From Pseudotabrizicola sp. (GTDB lineage Bacteria; Pseudomonadota; Alphaproteobacteria; Rhodobacterales; Rhodobacteraceae): a stretch of 64,000 bases of DNA. Below the pieces are notes generated by a model. That model searched no databases and was not told the origin of the DNA. It was given only the letters and a program-made list of their open reading frames with translations. Where the stretch lies: contig NZ_JAUXOV010000071.1 in NCBI RefSeq assembly GCF_030684215.1, positions 1-64,000 of the forward strand, read 5' to 3'. Below are positions 45,937 to 54,477 of this stretch, one piece after another. The position numbers and the translations under genes were made by a program. Position 1 is the stretch's first letter. Each line of letters begins with the position of its first letter.

Positions 45937-46872
45937 ATGCGCAACGGGATGCTTGCACTGGTGATTGCTGCCTTGGCCGGGGGGGCATGGTGGTTGTGGC
46001 AGGGGCGTTTGGCCAAGCCGCTGACAGCCGATGCGCTGGCCACGCGGCTGGCAGTGCCTTTGGCTGCGCCAGAGGGACCGCTGGCGGTCTATCACCTTGG
46101 GCATTCGCTGGTCGGGCGCGATATGCCCGCCCTTCTGGCACAGATGGCGGGGCATGATCACGCCAGCCAATTGGGGTGGGGCAGCAGCCTGAAAGACCAT
46201 TGGCACGACGAAGTGGCCGGGTTTGAGACCGAAAACGCCCATGCACGACATCGCCCGGCAGGGCAGGCGCTGGACAGTGGCGACTATCAGGTGGTGGTGC
46301 TGACAGAGATGGTCGAGATCCGCGATGCCATCCGCTATCATGACAGCGCGCAACATCTGGCGCTGTGGGCACAGCGTGCACGCAAAGCGCGGCCCGATGT
46401 GCGGCTGTATCTGTATGAGACTTGGCATCGTACCGATGACTCCGAGGGTTGGTTGGCGCGGATCGACGCTGACAGCGCGCGCTATTGGCAGGGCGATGTG
46501 CTGGCTGGCGCGATGGCGCAGGAGGGTGTGGGCGCGATCTATGTCATACCAGGAGGCCCTGTGATGGCAGCGGTGGTCCGCGCAATTGACGCCGGGCAGG
46601 TGCCGGGACTGACCACGCGCGACGATCTGTTTGCCAGCGATGAGGTAGGGGCTGTCGATTCGATCCACTTCAACGATGCTGGCGCTTATCTCATGGCGCT
46701 GACCCATTATGCGGTGATCTATCAGCGCAACCCCAAGGGATTGCCCCACAATCTGACCCGCGCCGATGGGGCCCCGATCACAGCACTGTCAGAAGACACC
46801 GCGCGGGCGCTGCAACGGATAGTCTGGGACACGGTTTTTCGCTATGGTCTGACAGGCATGTCAAACGGTTAA
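45937..46872 (+). CDS. Membrane-anchored SGNH-like hydrolase
   Basis: A 311-aa protein with one N-terminal membrane helix (MLALVIAALAGGAWWLW) and a domain that resembles SGNH/GDSL esterases. The nucleophile motif is YHLGHSLVGRDMPALL near residue 54-60 (GHSL for GDSL), the Asp-x-x-His block is AVDSIHFNDAGAYLMAL near 241-245, and a LYLYETWH strand lies between. The same layout occurs at the start of the next gene, so the two are paralogous. AAAAAGGAGAAAG precedes ATG 45937. Location inferred as periplasmic face of the inner membrane; possible role in glycan deacylation. Confidence 0.78.
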   Translation: MRNGMLALVIAALAGGAWWLWQGRLAKPLTADALATRLAVPLAAPEGPLAVYHLGHSLVGRDMPALLAQMAGHDHASQLGWGSSLKDHWHDEVAGFETENAHARHRPAGQALDSGDYQVVVLTEMVEIRDAIRYHDSAQHLALWAQRARKARPDVRLYLYETWHRTDDSEGWLARIDADSARYWQGDVLAGAMAQEGVGAIYVIPGGPVMAAVVRAIDAGQVPGLTTRDDLFASDEVGAVDSIHFNDAGAYLMALTHYAVIYQRNPKGLPHNLTRADGAPITALSEDTARALQRIVWDTVFRYGLTGMSNG

Positions 46873-46881
46873 GGTGATCAA

Positions 46882-49452
46882 GTGGGCTTTTTTGCGCTGT
46901 TGACGGATGTTCTGTTCGTGGGTCACAGTCTTGTCGGCCCCGATCTGCCCCCATTGGTCGAGGGTGGATTGCGGCTGATGGAACAGCCCGCGACGGTTTC
47001 AGCGCAGATCATCAACGGCGCGCCTTTGCGCTTCAATCTGCAAAACTCGGCCACCGCCGAAGGGGTGGATGCCCGTGCCGAACTGGCCAAGGGCAAGACC
47101 AAGGTGCTGATCCTGACCGAAGCGATACCGCTGGCCGAACATCTGCGCTGGAGCGACACGCCGGGGGCTATTGCCGCTTTTGCCGGGTTGGCGCGGGCTG
47201 GCAACCCGGATGTACGGGTGTTCGTCTACGAGACATGGCACAGCCGCAATTCCAGCACACCCGTTGAGGGCGACACCAATGCGACCCTGCCATGGCGCGA
47301 ACGACTGACGGCGGACCTGCCGCAGTGGGAAGGGGCCTTGCGCGCATCAGGGGCGGATGTGGCGCTGATCCCTGCCGGGCAAGCGATGGCACTGCTGTCG
47401 GATGCGGTAGCAGCTGGCACGGTGCCGGGTGTGGCGACGATGGATACCTTCTTTTCCGACGACATCCATCTTTCGGATAAGGGCAAGTATTTCGTGGCAC
47501 TGGTGCATATCGCCGCGATCACCGGAGCCTCGCCCGAAGGGTTGCCCGCGCAGATGACCCGCACATGGCGAAGCCGCGATGCGGTGATTGGCGACGATCT
47601 GGCCGCGGTGTTGCAGCGTCTGGCATGGCAGGCCGTGAGCGGCTACGCGCCCGTCGCTGTCTCCGACACAACGGCAGAGGCGGCGCCACAGCCGGTGGCG
47701 AAACCGGAACCAGAGCCGATGGCTGAGGCCACGACCGTTCCCGCTGTGGTAGAGCCGGTGGCGGCGACTGCTGTGCCAGAACCAGCGCCCCCCGCAATGA
47801 TGACCGCAACGGATACAGCAGCATTGACGCCGATCACCAACCCAAACCTTGCTCTGGGATTGCATGGCATCACCGATTGGTCAGTGCAGCAGCCATTCCT
47901 TGATGTGATGAAAACCGCCCGCGACTGGACCGGGCATCTGCCCGGCCAATATGGCGGCTGGGACCATGACCGGATGGCGGCGGCGGGAGTGTTGGGGCCG
48001 AACGGCTGGCCCACAGCGATTCCGCCCGAAATCACCGGTCTGTCCACGCTTGTCATGGTGGATCTGCCAGCCGATGCGGCTGGCGTTGCAGGGCACTATC
48101 TGGTCACCTATGCGGGCAAGGGCGATCTGCGCATAGATGGGCGCGCACAGAATGTGGTGTATGCGGACGGCACCGCGCAGTTTGATTTCACCCCCGGAGA
48201 GGGCGGGGTGTTTCTGCATCTGGATGCCATCAACGCGGCGGACCCGATCCGCGACATCGTCATCGTGCGCGAAGATCGCGCGGCGCTTTTGGCTGACGGG
48301 GCTGTGTTCAACCCCGATTGGCTGGCACGGCTGCGCGGGGCAAAAACCATCCGTCTGATGGACTGGATGCGCACCAATGACAGCAAACTCGCGCAGTTGG
48401 AGGATCGACCAAAGCCGCAAGATTACACTTGGACGCGGATCGGTGCTCCGATTGAGGTGATGGTGGCGCTGGCCAATGAATTGGACGCAAACCCTTGGTT
48501 TACGATGCCGCATCTGTCGTCAGATGAACTGGTCAGGTTCTACGCCACCGCCGCACGCGATGGGCTTGAACCGGGCTTGGTGGCCCATGTCGAGTTTTCT
48601 AACGAGGTCTGGAACTGGCAGTTTGATCAGGCGGCCTGGGCCGAAGAACAGGGACGCGCACGCTGGGGGGGCGACTCGAAATGGGTGCAGTATTACGCCC
48701 ACCGCGCAGGCGAGGTGGCAACAATCTGGACCGATGTCTTCGGGGCCGAGTCAGACAAACGGTTGGTGAGGATTCTGGCCACTCAGACCGGATGGCTGGG
48801 GCTGGAGGATCAGATTCTGACCGCAGCGGATGTGGTGGCCGAAACCGGAACGGCACCGGCCACGCTATTTGATGCTTATGCTATCACCGGTTATTTCAGC
48901 GCCCTTTTGGGCAGCGACGAAAAGGCTGCAATGGTGCGCGGCTGGATCGCCGAGTCAGAGGCGGCGGCACGCACAGTCGCACAGGCGCAGGGCTTGCAGG
49001 GGGTTGCGGCAGAGGCATTTGTCGCATCTCACCGCTTTGATGCGGCGGTGGCCTTTGCCTTACCGGAACTGGAAAGCGGTGCGATCAGTGGCAATGCCGA
49101 GGATAGCGTGACCGATTTCCTGACCCGCATTCTGCCGCATCAAGCACAGGCAGCCGCAGCCCATGGCCTGCGGCTGATGATGTATGAAGGCGGCAGTCAT
49201 GTGGTGGGCAACGGTGCGCAGGTTGATGATGATGCGATGACCGCTTTTTTCGTGCATCTGAACTACACTCCCGAAATGGCACAGCTTTATGACCGCGTTC
49301 TGAAAGGCTGGGCGGCGGTGACTCCAGAGCCGTTCAACGCCTTTGTCGATTTGGCCAGCCCCGGCAAATGGGGCAGTTGGGGGGCCATGCGGCACTTGGG
49401 CGATGACAACCCGCGCTGGCAGGTGCTTGCCAAAGGGTGCCTTGATTGCTGA
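46882..49452 (+). CDS. SGNH-like / putative clan GH-A glycoside hydrolase fusion
   Basis: An 856-aa two-domain protein. Residues 1-255 repeat the SGNH-like domain of the upstream gene (VLFVGHSLVGPDLPPLVEGG, FVYETWHSRN, DDIHLSDKGKYFVALVH). A Pro/Ala/Glu/Val linker (about 260-312) follows. Residues 315-856 contain GLHGITDWSVQQPFLDVMK, a beta-rich insert, then a TIM-barrel-like part with LMDWMRTND, the Asn-Glu pair of clan GH-A enzymes in VEFSNEVWNWQF (N574, E575) and a candidate nucleophile in MMYEGGSH (E769). I recall this C-terminal type in Roseobacter proteins without a characterised member. The start is GTG 46882, ten bases after the previous stop; no signal peptide is visible. Its stop overlaps the next gene. 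Confidence 0.72.
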   Translation: MGFFALLTDVLFVGHSLVGPDLPPLVEGGLRLMEQPATVSAQIINGAPLRFNLQNSATAEGVDARAELAKGKTKVLILTEAIPLAEHLRWSDTPGAIAAFAGLARAGNPDVRVFVYETWHSRNSSTPVEGDTNATLPWRERLTADLPQWEGALRASGADVALIPAGQAMALLSDAVAAGTVPGVATMDTFFSDDIHLSDKGKYFVALVHIAAITGASPEGLPAQMTRTWRSRDAVIGDDLAAVLQRLAWQAVSGYAPVAVSDTTAEAAPQPVAKPEPEPMAEATTVPAVVEPVAATAVPEPAPPAMMTATDTAALTPITNPNLALGLHGITDWSVQQPFLDVMKTARDWTGHLPGQYGGWDHDRMAAAGVLGPNGWPTAIPPEITGLSTLVMVDLPADAAGVAGHYLVTYAGKGDLRIDGRAQNVVYADGTAQFDFTPGEGGVFLHLDAINAADPIRDIVIVREDRAALLADGAVFNPDWLARLRGAKTIRLMDWMRTNDSKLAQLEDRPKPQDYTWTRIGAPIEVMVALANELDANPWFTMPHLSSDELVRFYATAARDGLEPGLVAHVEFSNEVWNWQFDQAAWAEEQGRARWGGDSKWVQYYAHRAGEVATIWTDVFGAESDKRLVRILATQTGWLGLEDQILTAADVVAETGTAPATLFDAYAITGYFSALLGSDEKAAMVRGWIAESEAAARTVAQAQGLQGVAAEAFVASHRFDAAVAFALPELESGAISGNAEDSVTDFLTRILPHQAQAAAAHGLRLMMYEGGSHVVGNGAQVDDDAMTAFFVHLNYTPEMAQLYDRVLKGWAAVTPEPFNAFVDLASPGKWGSWGAMRHLGDDNPRWQVLAKGCLDC

Positions 49453-50264
49453 GCGTGATCATCCCGGCCTCGAACGAGGCTGGCTATATTGGCGATTGTC
49501 TGACGCATCTGTGCGCCTCGGACGCGGCGGCGGTGCAGGTGGTTGTGGTGGCAAATGGCTGCCGCGATGATACCGCCGATGTGGCGCGGGCGGTGCTGGC
49601 CACACATCTGCCGCAAGACTGGTCCAGCCGGGTGCTGGAACTGGCGCAGGGCTCAAAACCCGGCGCGCTGAATGCGGGCGATGCGGCGGCGCTGCATCCG
49701 CTGCGGGTCTATCTGGATGCAGATGTAATTGTATCATCGGGGCTGCTGGGGGCGCTTGCCAACGCTTTGGGAACCGATGCGCCACTCTATGCCAGTGGCA
49801 CGCCGGTTATTTCGCGAGCAAAAAGCGCGGTGACCCGTGCCTATGCCCGGTTCTGGCAAAAGCTGCCGTTTAACCAGACCGCGGCCCCCGGCTACGGGCT
49901 GTTTGCGGTGAATGCGGCAGGGCGGGCGCGCTGGGGCGTGTTTCCGGCGATCATCTCGGACGATACTTTTGTGCGGTTGCAGTTTTTGCCGGCTGAGAGG
50001 GTTCAGGTTTCAGACACCTATATCTGGCCCATGATCGAAGGCTTTTCGGCATTGGTGCGTGTGCGCCGGCGTCAGGATGCCGGGGTGCGCGAACTGGAAG
50101 CGCAAAACCCCGGTCTGCTGACACGGGAAGGCAAGCCCAAGCTGACCAAGGCCGCGCTGATTCGGCTGGCGTTGGCAGACCCTGTGGGCTTTACCTGTTA
50201 TGCCGCCGTGTCGCTGGCGGTGCGGACTAAGCGGGGCAGCGCGGGGTTTACGCGGGGACGGTAG
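49446..50264 (+). CDS. Family 2 glycosyltransferase
   Basis: A 272-aa soluble GT2 enzyme. MLSVIIPASNEAGYIGDCL opens the GT-A fold, VVVANGCRDDTADVARAV follows, the metal-binding DxD is in RVYLDADVIVSSGLL, and APGYGLFAVNAAGRARWGVF with IISDDTFVRLQF mark the acceptor side. The start codon TTG at 49446 overlaps the stop of the glycoside-hydrolase-like gene by seven bases, so the three genes from 45937 form one transcript. No membrane helix is evident. It would transfer a sugar to a glycan or lipid acceptor; donor unknown. Confidence 0.86.
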   Translation: MLSVIIPASNEAGYIGDCLTHLCASDAAAVQVVVVANGCRDDTADVARAVLATHLPQDWSSRVLELAQGSKPGALNAGDAAALHPLRVYLDADVIVSSGLLGALANALGTDAPLYASGTPVISRAKSAVTRAYARFWQKLPFNQTAAPGYGLFAVNAAGRARWGVFPAIISDDTFVRLQFLPAERVQVSDTYIWPMIEGFSALVRVRRRQDAGVRELEAQNPGLLTREGKPKLTKAALIRLALADPVGFTCYAAVSLAVRTKRGSAGFTRGR

Positions 50265-50270
50265 ACGCGC

Positions 50271-51059
50271 CTAAAGATCAAAGGTGGCAAACACCGGCAC
50301 ATGATCGGACGGTTGCAGCCAGCCGCGCACCGGGCGCAGGATGCGGCTGGAATGCGCGGCAGTGGCGATATCGGGCGTGGCCCAGATATGGTCCAGCCTG
50401 CGGCCCTTGTCTGCCGCATCCCAGTCGGCGGCGCGGTAGGACCACCAGCTATACAGCAACCCGTCGGGAATATCCTTGCGGGTGATGTCCTGCCAAGCCC
50501 CCGCCTCCATCACCTGAATGAGATGTTCGACCTCAACCGGGGTGTGGCTGACGATTTTCAACAGGGCTTTGTGGCTCCAGACATCATCCTCGCGCGGGGC
50601 GATGTTCAGGTCGCCCACAAGGATAGAGCGGTCGGGCTTGTCCCAGCGGCACCATTCGCGCATGTCGGTCAGGAAATCGAGCTTTTGCCCGAACTTGGCG
50701 TTCACCTCACGGTCGGGAATGTCGCCACCTGCAGGGACATAGCAGTTGTGGATGGTCACGCCGTTTTCCAACCGGGCCGCCACATGGCGGGCATGGCCCA
50801 TGGCGGCAAAGTCACGCTCGCCTGCATCCATGATCGGCAGCTTGGAGATAATCGCAACGCCGTTATACCCTTTTTCCCCCCGTGCCACCATGTAGCGGTA
50901 GCCAAGTGCCTGAAACTGTTCGACCGGGATTTTCTCGACCGGGCTTTTGCATTCCTGCAGGCACAGAATGTCAGGAGATTCCTCGGCCATCAGGCGGGCG
51001 ACCAGACCTTCGCGCAAGCGGACGGAATTGATGTTCCAGGTGGCGAGGGTGAAGGTCAT
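50271..51059 (-). CDS. xth: Exodeoxyribonuclease III
   Basis: A 262-aa AP endonuclease/3'-5' exonuclease of the exonuclease III family. Motifs are LATWNINSVRLRE, CLQECKSPVEKIPVEQFQAL (catalytic Glu), GYNGVAII, GDLNIAPREDDVW (Asp and Asn), SWWSYRAADWDAADKGRRLD and the final catalytic His in PSDHVPVFATF. It repairs abasic sites. Convergent with the glycosyltransferase, seven bases apart. Confidence 0.95.
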   Translation of the reverse strand: MTFTLATWNINSVRLREGLVARLMAEESPDILCLQECKSPVEKIPVEQFQALGYRYMVARGEKGYNGVAIISKLPIMDAGERDFAAMGHARHVAARLENGVTIHNCYVPAGGDIPDREVNAKFGQKLDFLTDMREWCRWDKPDRSILVGDLNIAPREDDVWSHKALLKIVSHTPVEVEHLIQVMEAGAWQDITRKDIPDGLLYSWWSYRAADWDAADKGRRLDHIWATPDIATAAHSSRILRPVRGWLQPSDHVPVFATFDL

Positions 51060-51164
51060 GCGTGTCTCCTTTTGTTGGGCGCAGATTAGGGGGCTCGGGG
51101 GGGCATCTCAACCCTTGTCGTGGCCGGGCACTTACGCAAAGCTGCGCAAAACAAGGGGGCGAGC

Positions 51165-52385
51165 ATGCTGCTGACACAGAACCGCAATTACCGATTGGTG
51201 TTTTCGGCATCGGTCGTGTCAAACCTTGGAGACGGGGTGCTGGCGCTGGCGCTGCCTTGGCTGGCGACCGTTCTGACCCGCGATGCTATGCTGGTGGCGC
51301 TGGTTGCAATGGCGCAGCGTTTGCCATGGCTGCTGTTTGCATTACCGGCTGGGGTGTGGACCGACCGGGTCGACCATCGCGGGTTGATTTGGCGCGCAGA
51401 TGCGTTGCGGGCGGTCATGGCGGCGGGCATCCTGATGCTGGCGCTGTCGGCAACCCCGGATCAGGCGCTGCTGATCTGGCCGCTGGCGCTGCTGGCGTTC
51501 CTTTTGGGCGCGGTCGAGGTGATCCGGGACAATGCGGCGCAAACCATCCTGCCATCGGTGGTGGCAAGCGCCGATCTGGAGCGTGCCAATGGCCAGATGT
51601 GGAGCGCGGAAAAGGTGACGGGTGAGTTCATCGGCCCGCCACTAGCTGGGGTGCTGATCGGGGTGGGGCTGGCGGTGCCGTTCGGGTTTGATGTGCTGAC
51701 CTTTGCGCTGTCGGCGGTGCTGATCTGGCTGATCGCGATGCCCCCGCGCGTTCTGCCGGTGCCACAGGCTTTTTGGCCAGCGCTGCGTGAGGGGATCGTG
51801 TGGATCAAGGGGCAGCCAGTGATCCTGACGCTGGCGCTGATGCTGGGGGCGGTGAACTTCCTGCATATGGGTGCGTTCACCATGCTGGTGCTGTATTCTC
51901 AGGAGGTGCTTGAACTGGGGCCCGCTGGCCACGGGCTGCTGCTGACCGTTGGCGCGGCGGGTGGTGTGATGGGCGGACTGATTGCACCTGCAATTGCCAC
52001 GCGGCTGGGGATGAAGGCCAGTCTGCTGCTGGCACTGGTGGGATTTGGGGCAAATTATGCCATTTTGGCGGTCTTGCCGACTATCATATCTGCCGGGGTG
52101 GCGATGTTTGTCGGGGCGGCCGCATCGATGCTGTGGAACGTGGTCACGGTGTCTTACCGCCAACGCATCATCCCTGCGGGCATTCTGGGCCGGGTAAACA
52201 GCATTTACCGCTTTTTCGGCTGGGGCTCGATGCCCTTTGGGGCGCTCGCGGGCGGGCTGATCGTGACGTGGGGCGAGGTTGGACTGGGCCGCGACATGGC
52301 GCTGCGCCTGCCCTTTGTGGTGGCGGCTACGGGCATGGCGCTGGTGGCAGTGGTAGCAGTTGCCCGTATCCCCCGGAAGGTATGA
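51165..52385 (+). CDS. Major facilitator superfamily transporter
   Basis: A 406-aa membrane protein with about twelve helices. N-terminal motif NYRLVFSASVVSNLGDGVLA and PAGVWTDRVDHRGLIWRADA fit the MFS drug/permease branch that includes macrolide and enterobactin exporters (MFS_3 type). LYSQEVLELGPAGHGLLLTV and GRVNSIYRFFGWGSMPFGAL are typical of this group. Substrate unknown. The ATG at 51165 follows AGGGGG; an upstream in-frame start is less likely. A strong hairpin lies 17 bp past the stop. Confidence 0.86.
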   Translation: MLLTQNRNYRLVFSASVVSNLGDGVLALALPWLATVLTRDAMLVALVAMAQRLPWLLFALPAGVWTDRVDHRGLIWRADALRAVMAAGILMLALSATPDQALLIWPLALLAFLLGAVEVIRDNAAQTILPSVVASADLERANGQMWSAEKVTGEFIGPPLAGVLIGVGLAVPFGFDVLTFALSAVLIWLIAMPPRVLPVPQAFWPALREGIVWIKGQPVILTLALMLGAVNFLHMGAFTMLVLYSQEVLELGPAGHGLLLTVGAAGGVMGGLIAPAIATRLGMKASLLLALVGFGANYAILAVLPTIISAGVAMFVGAAASMLWNVVTVSYRQRIIPAGILGRVNSIYRFFGWGSMPFGALAGGLIVTWGEVGLGRDMALRLPFVVAATGMALVAVVAVARIPRKV

Positions 52386-52402
52386 ACATGGGAGATCACA
52401 GA

Positions 52403-52425
52403 GCCCGGCCAAAAAAAGGCCGGGC
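52403..52425. terminator. Hairpin between convergent MFS and regulator genes
   Basis: gcccggcc and ggccgggc form a perfect stem around seven A residues. A third partial copy (ggcccggcc) follows at 52430-52438. No T-run on either strand directly after the stem. Confidence 0.55.
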
Positions 52426-52490
52426 ACAAGGCCCGGCCAGGTCCAACAGGGAGGTGCCGTGCCATAACCCCGACACGACAAGGGGAACTC

Positions 52491-52521
52491 TTGTCATCAA
52501 TCTCAACCTTAAAGGTATAAT
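52491..52521 (+). promoter_or_regulatory. Sigma-70-like promoter facing into the regulator gene
   Basis: TTGTCA at 52491 and a perfect TATAAT at 52516-52521 are 19 bp apart. Just downstream a six-codon frame ATGGCGACAATAGGACGTTAG (52531-52551) ends at the regulator's 3' end. Spacing is wide; promoter activity is a guess. Confidence 0.25.
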
Positions 52522-52548
52522 AAGGGTGAACATGGCGACAATAGGACG

Positions 52549-53235
52549 TTAGGCCACCAGACGATATCCGCCGCTTTCTGTGACCAAAATGCGCGCATTT
52601 GAGGGATCTGGTTCGATCTTTTGCCGCAAACGATAAATATGGGTTTCAAGCGTATGGGTCGTGACCCCCGCGTTATAGCCCCAGACTTCGTGCAGCAGAA
52701 CGTCGCGAGCAACAACCCCAGATTGCGCGCGATACAGGAATTTCAAGATGTTAGTCTCTTTCTCGGTGAGACGGATTTTCTTTTCTTTTTCATCCAGCAG
52801 CATTTTTTGCGCGGGCTTGAACGTGTATGGCCCAAGCTGGAAGATTGCGTCTTCGGATTGCTCATGCTGGCGCAATTGCGCACGGATACGGGCCAGCAGA
52901 ACGGGAAACTTGAACGGCTTGGTCACATAATCATTCGCGCCGGCGTCAAGACCAAGGATCGTGTCCGAATCACTGTCATGCCCGGTCAGCATGAGGATCG
53001 GGCATTTCACGCCTTGCTTGCGCATCCGGCGGCACAATTCGCGACCGTCAGTATCGGGCAGGCCGACATCAAGGATGACCAGATCGTAAAGCGCGGCTTT
53101 CGCCTTTTCCATGCCCTCGGCGCCATTGCTGGCCTCAAACACGTCGAAATCTTCGGTCATGACGAGTTGCTCGCTCAGCGCTTCGCGCAGGTCGTCATCG
53201 TCATCCACCAGCAGGATCTTGCGCAGTTGCGCCAT
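52549..53235 (-). CDS. cenR: OmpR-family response regulator, CenR-like
   Basis: A 228-aa two-domain regulator. The receiver has ILLVDDDDDLREALSEQL, the phospho-Asp in DLVILDVGLPDTDG, LMLTGHDSDSDTILGLDAG and NDYVTKPFKF. The OmpR winged helix has RLTEKETNILKFLYRAQ and TTHTLETHIYRLRQKIEPD. The receiver pattern closely follows CenR of Caulobacter and R. sphaeroides, an essential envelope regulator paired with kinase CenK; no kinase gene is near. Assignment to CenR is from memory of the sequence and is likely but not certain. Confidence 0.88.
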   Translation of the reverse strand: MAQLRKILLVDDDDDLREALSEQLVMTEDFDVFEASNGAEGMEKAKAALYDLVILDVGLPDTDGRELCRRMRKQGVKCPILMLTGHDSDSDTILGLDAGANDYVTKPFKFPVLLARIRAQLRQHEQSEDAIFQLGPYTFKPAQKMLLDEKEKKIRLTEKETNILKFLYRAQSGVVARDVLLHEVWGYNAGVTTHTLETHIYRLRQKIEPDPSNARILVTESGGYRLVA

Positions 53236-53388
53236 GGGGGCCTCCTTTTATTCGTCTGGGGTATCACATGCGCGTGCATCGCGCTCTCGACAAGAATTGT
53301 AACCTTTGGCTCACGCGGACGTGTCGGCTGCTGTGGATATGTTTCAATTCTGTAATTCCCCGGCTAGAGATAAGCGCAGGAGAGTGCC

Positions 53389-54477
53389 ATGACCCTTGCC
53401 CCGACCATCACTGAACGACTGAACCGTGCGCGGGGCGATCTGCGTATGGGGGTGCCAGTCGTGCTGTCCGGGGGCGGACGCGCCGCACTGGTGGTCGCAG
53501 TAGAAGCGCTGACGGCAGAGCGACTGGCGGGGTTGCGTGAATTGGGCGTGGCGGAACTGGCGCTGACGGCGCGGCGGGCAGAAACGCTGAAAGCGCGCGC
53601 CTATGATGGTGATCTGGCGCGGATCATGGTTCCTTTGGATGCCGGGGTGGCATGGTTGCGCGCGCTGGCTGACCCGGCGGATGATCTGCGGATGCCGATG
53701 AAAGGGCCGCTGCGGTCTGTACGTGAGGGCGGGCCAGATTTGCACCGTGCCGCTGTCGCTCTGGCCAAATCGGCGCATCTGCTGCCTGCGGCTCTGCTGG
53801 TGACCGTGCCGAACGGGCTGGCCTTGGCGGCGGAACTGGGGCTGACCTTTCTGCCGATGGATGCGGTGGCCCCTGCCCTGCTGGAACTGTCGCCGCTGCA
53901 CGCGGTGACGTCTGCCCGGTTGCCGATGATGGCCTCTGACGCGGGGCGGGTTCATATTTTCCGCCCCGAGGATGGGGGCGATGAGCATTACGCGATTGAG
54001 ATCGGCCAACCGGATCGCAATGCTCCGGTTCTGGCGCGTCTGCATTCGGCCTGTTTCACAGGTGACGTGCTTGGCAGTCTGAAATGCGATTGTGGGCCAC
54101 AGTTGCGCGCGGCCTTGGCGCAGATGGGTGCCGAAGGCGCTGGGGTGCTGCTTTACCTCAACCAAGAGGGGCGCGGGATTGGGCTGGCCAACAAGATGCG
54201 CGCCTATTCCTTGCAGGATCAGGGGTTTGATACGGTCGAGGCCAACCACCGCCTTGGGTTTGAAGATGACGAGCGCGATTTCCGCATAGGCGCGGATATC
54301 CTGCGGCGAATGGGGTTTTCATCGGTGCGGCTGTTGACCAACAACCCGAAAAAGCTGGCGATGATGGAGTCTTGTGGCGTGAAGGTCGTGGAACGGGTAC
54401 CTTTGCAGGTCGGCAAGACAGCGCAGAATGCTGAATATCTGGCCACCAAGGCTGCGAAATCGGGGCACCTTTTGTGA
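53389..54477 (+). CDS. ribA: GTP cyclohydrolase II with extended N-terminus
   Basis: A 362-aa enzyme for the first step of riboflavin synthesis. The catalytic half (about 190-362) has the zinc ligands in HSACFTGDVLGSLKCDCGPQL, the active-site LNQEGRGIGLANKMRAYSLQ, TVEANHRLGFEDDERDF and LTNNPKKLAMMESCGV. The first 185 residues are an extra domain, Ala/Leu-rich, without the DHBP synthase motifs of RibBA, and like the N-terminal extension (GTP_CH_N type) found in some bacteria. The downstream gene begins inside the ribA stop (GTGA). Confidence 0.93.
   Translation: MTLAPTITERLNRARGDLRMGVPVVLSGGGRAALVVAVEALTAERLAGLRELGVAELALTARRAETLKARAYDGDLARIMVPLDAGVAWLRALADPADDLRMPMKGPLRSVREGGPDLHRAAVALAKSAHLLPAALLVTVPNGLALAAELGLTFLPMDAVAPALLELSPLHAVTSARLPMMASDAGRVHIFRPEDGGDEHYAIEIGQPDRNAPVLARLHSACFTGDVLGSLKCDCGPQLRAALAQMGAEGAGVLLYLNQEGRGIGLANKMRAYSLQDQGFDTVEANHRLGFEDDERDFRIGADILRRMGFSSVRLLTNNPKKLAMMESCGVKVVERVPLQVGKTAQNAEYLATKAAKSGHLL

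Noticed and set aside
45853-46749. Upstream 299 residues of the long minus-strand frame ending in the WGR domain
   Set aside because: They are antisense to the SGNH-like gene; only the last 73 codons carry the WGR fold.
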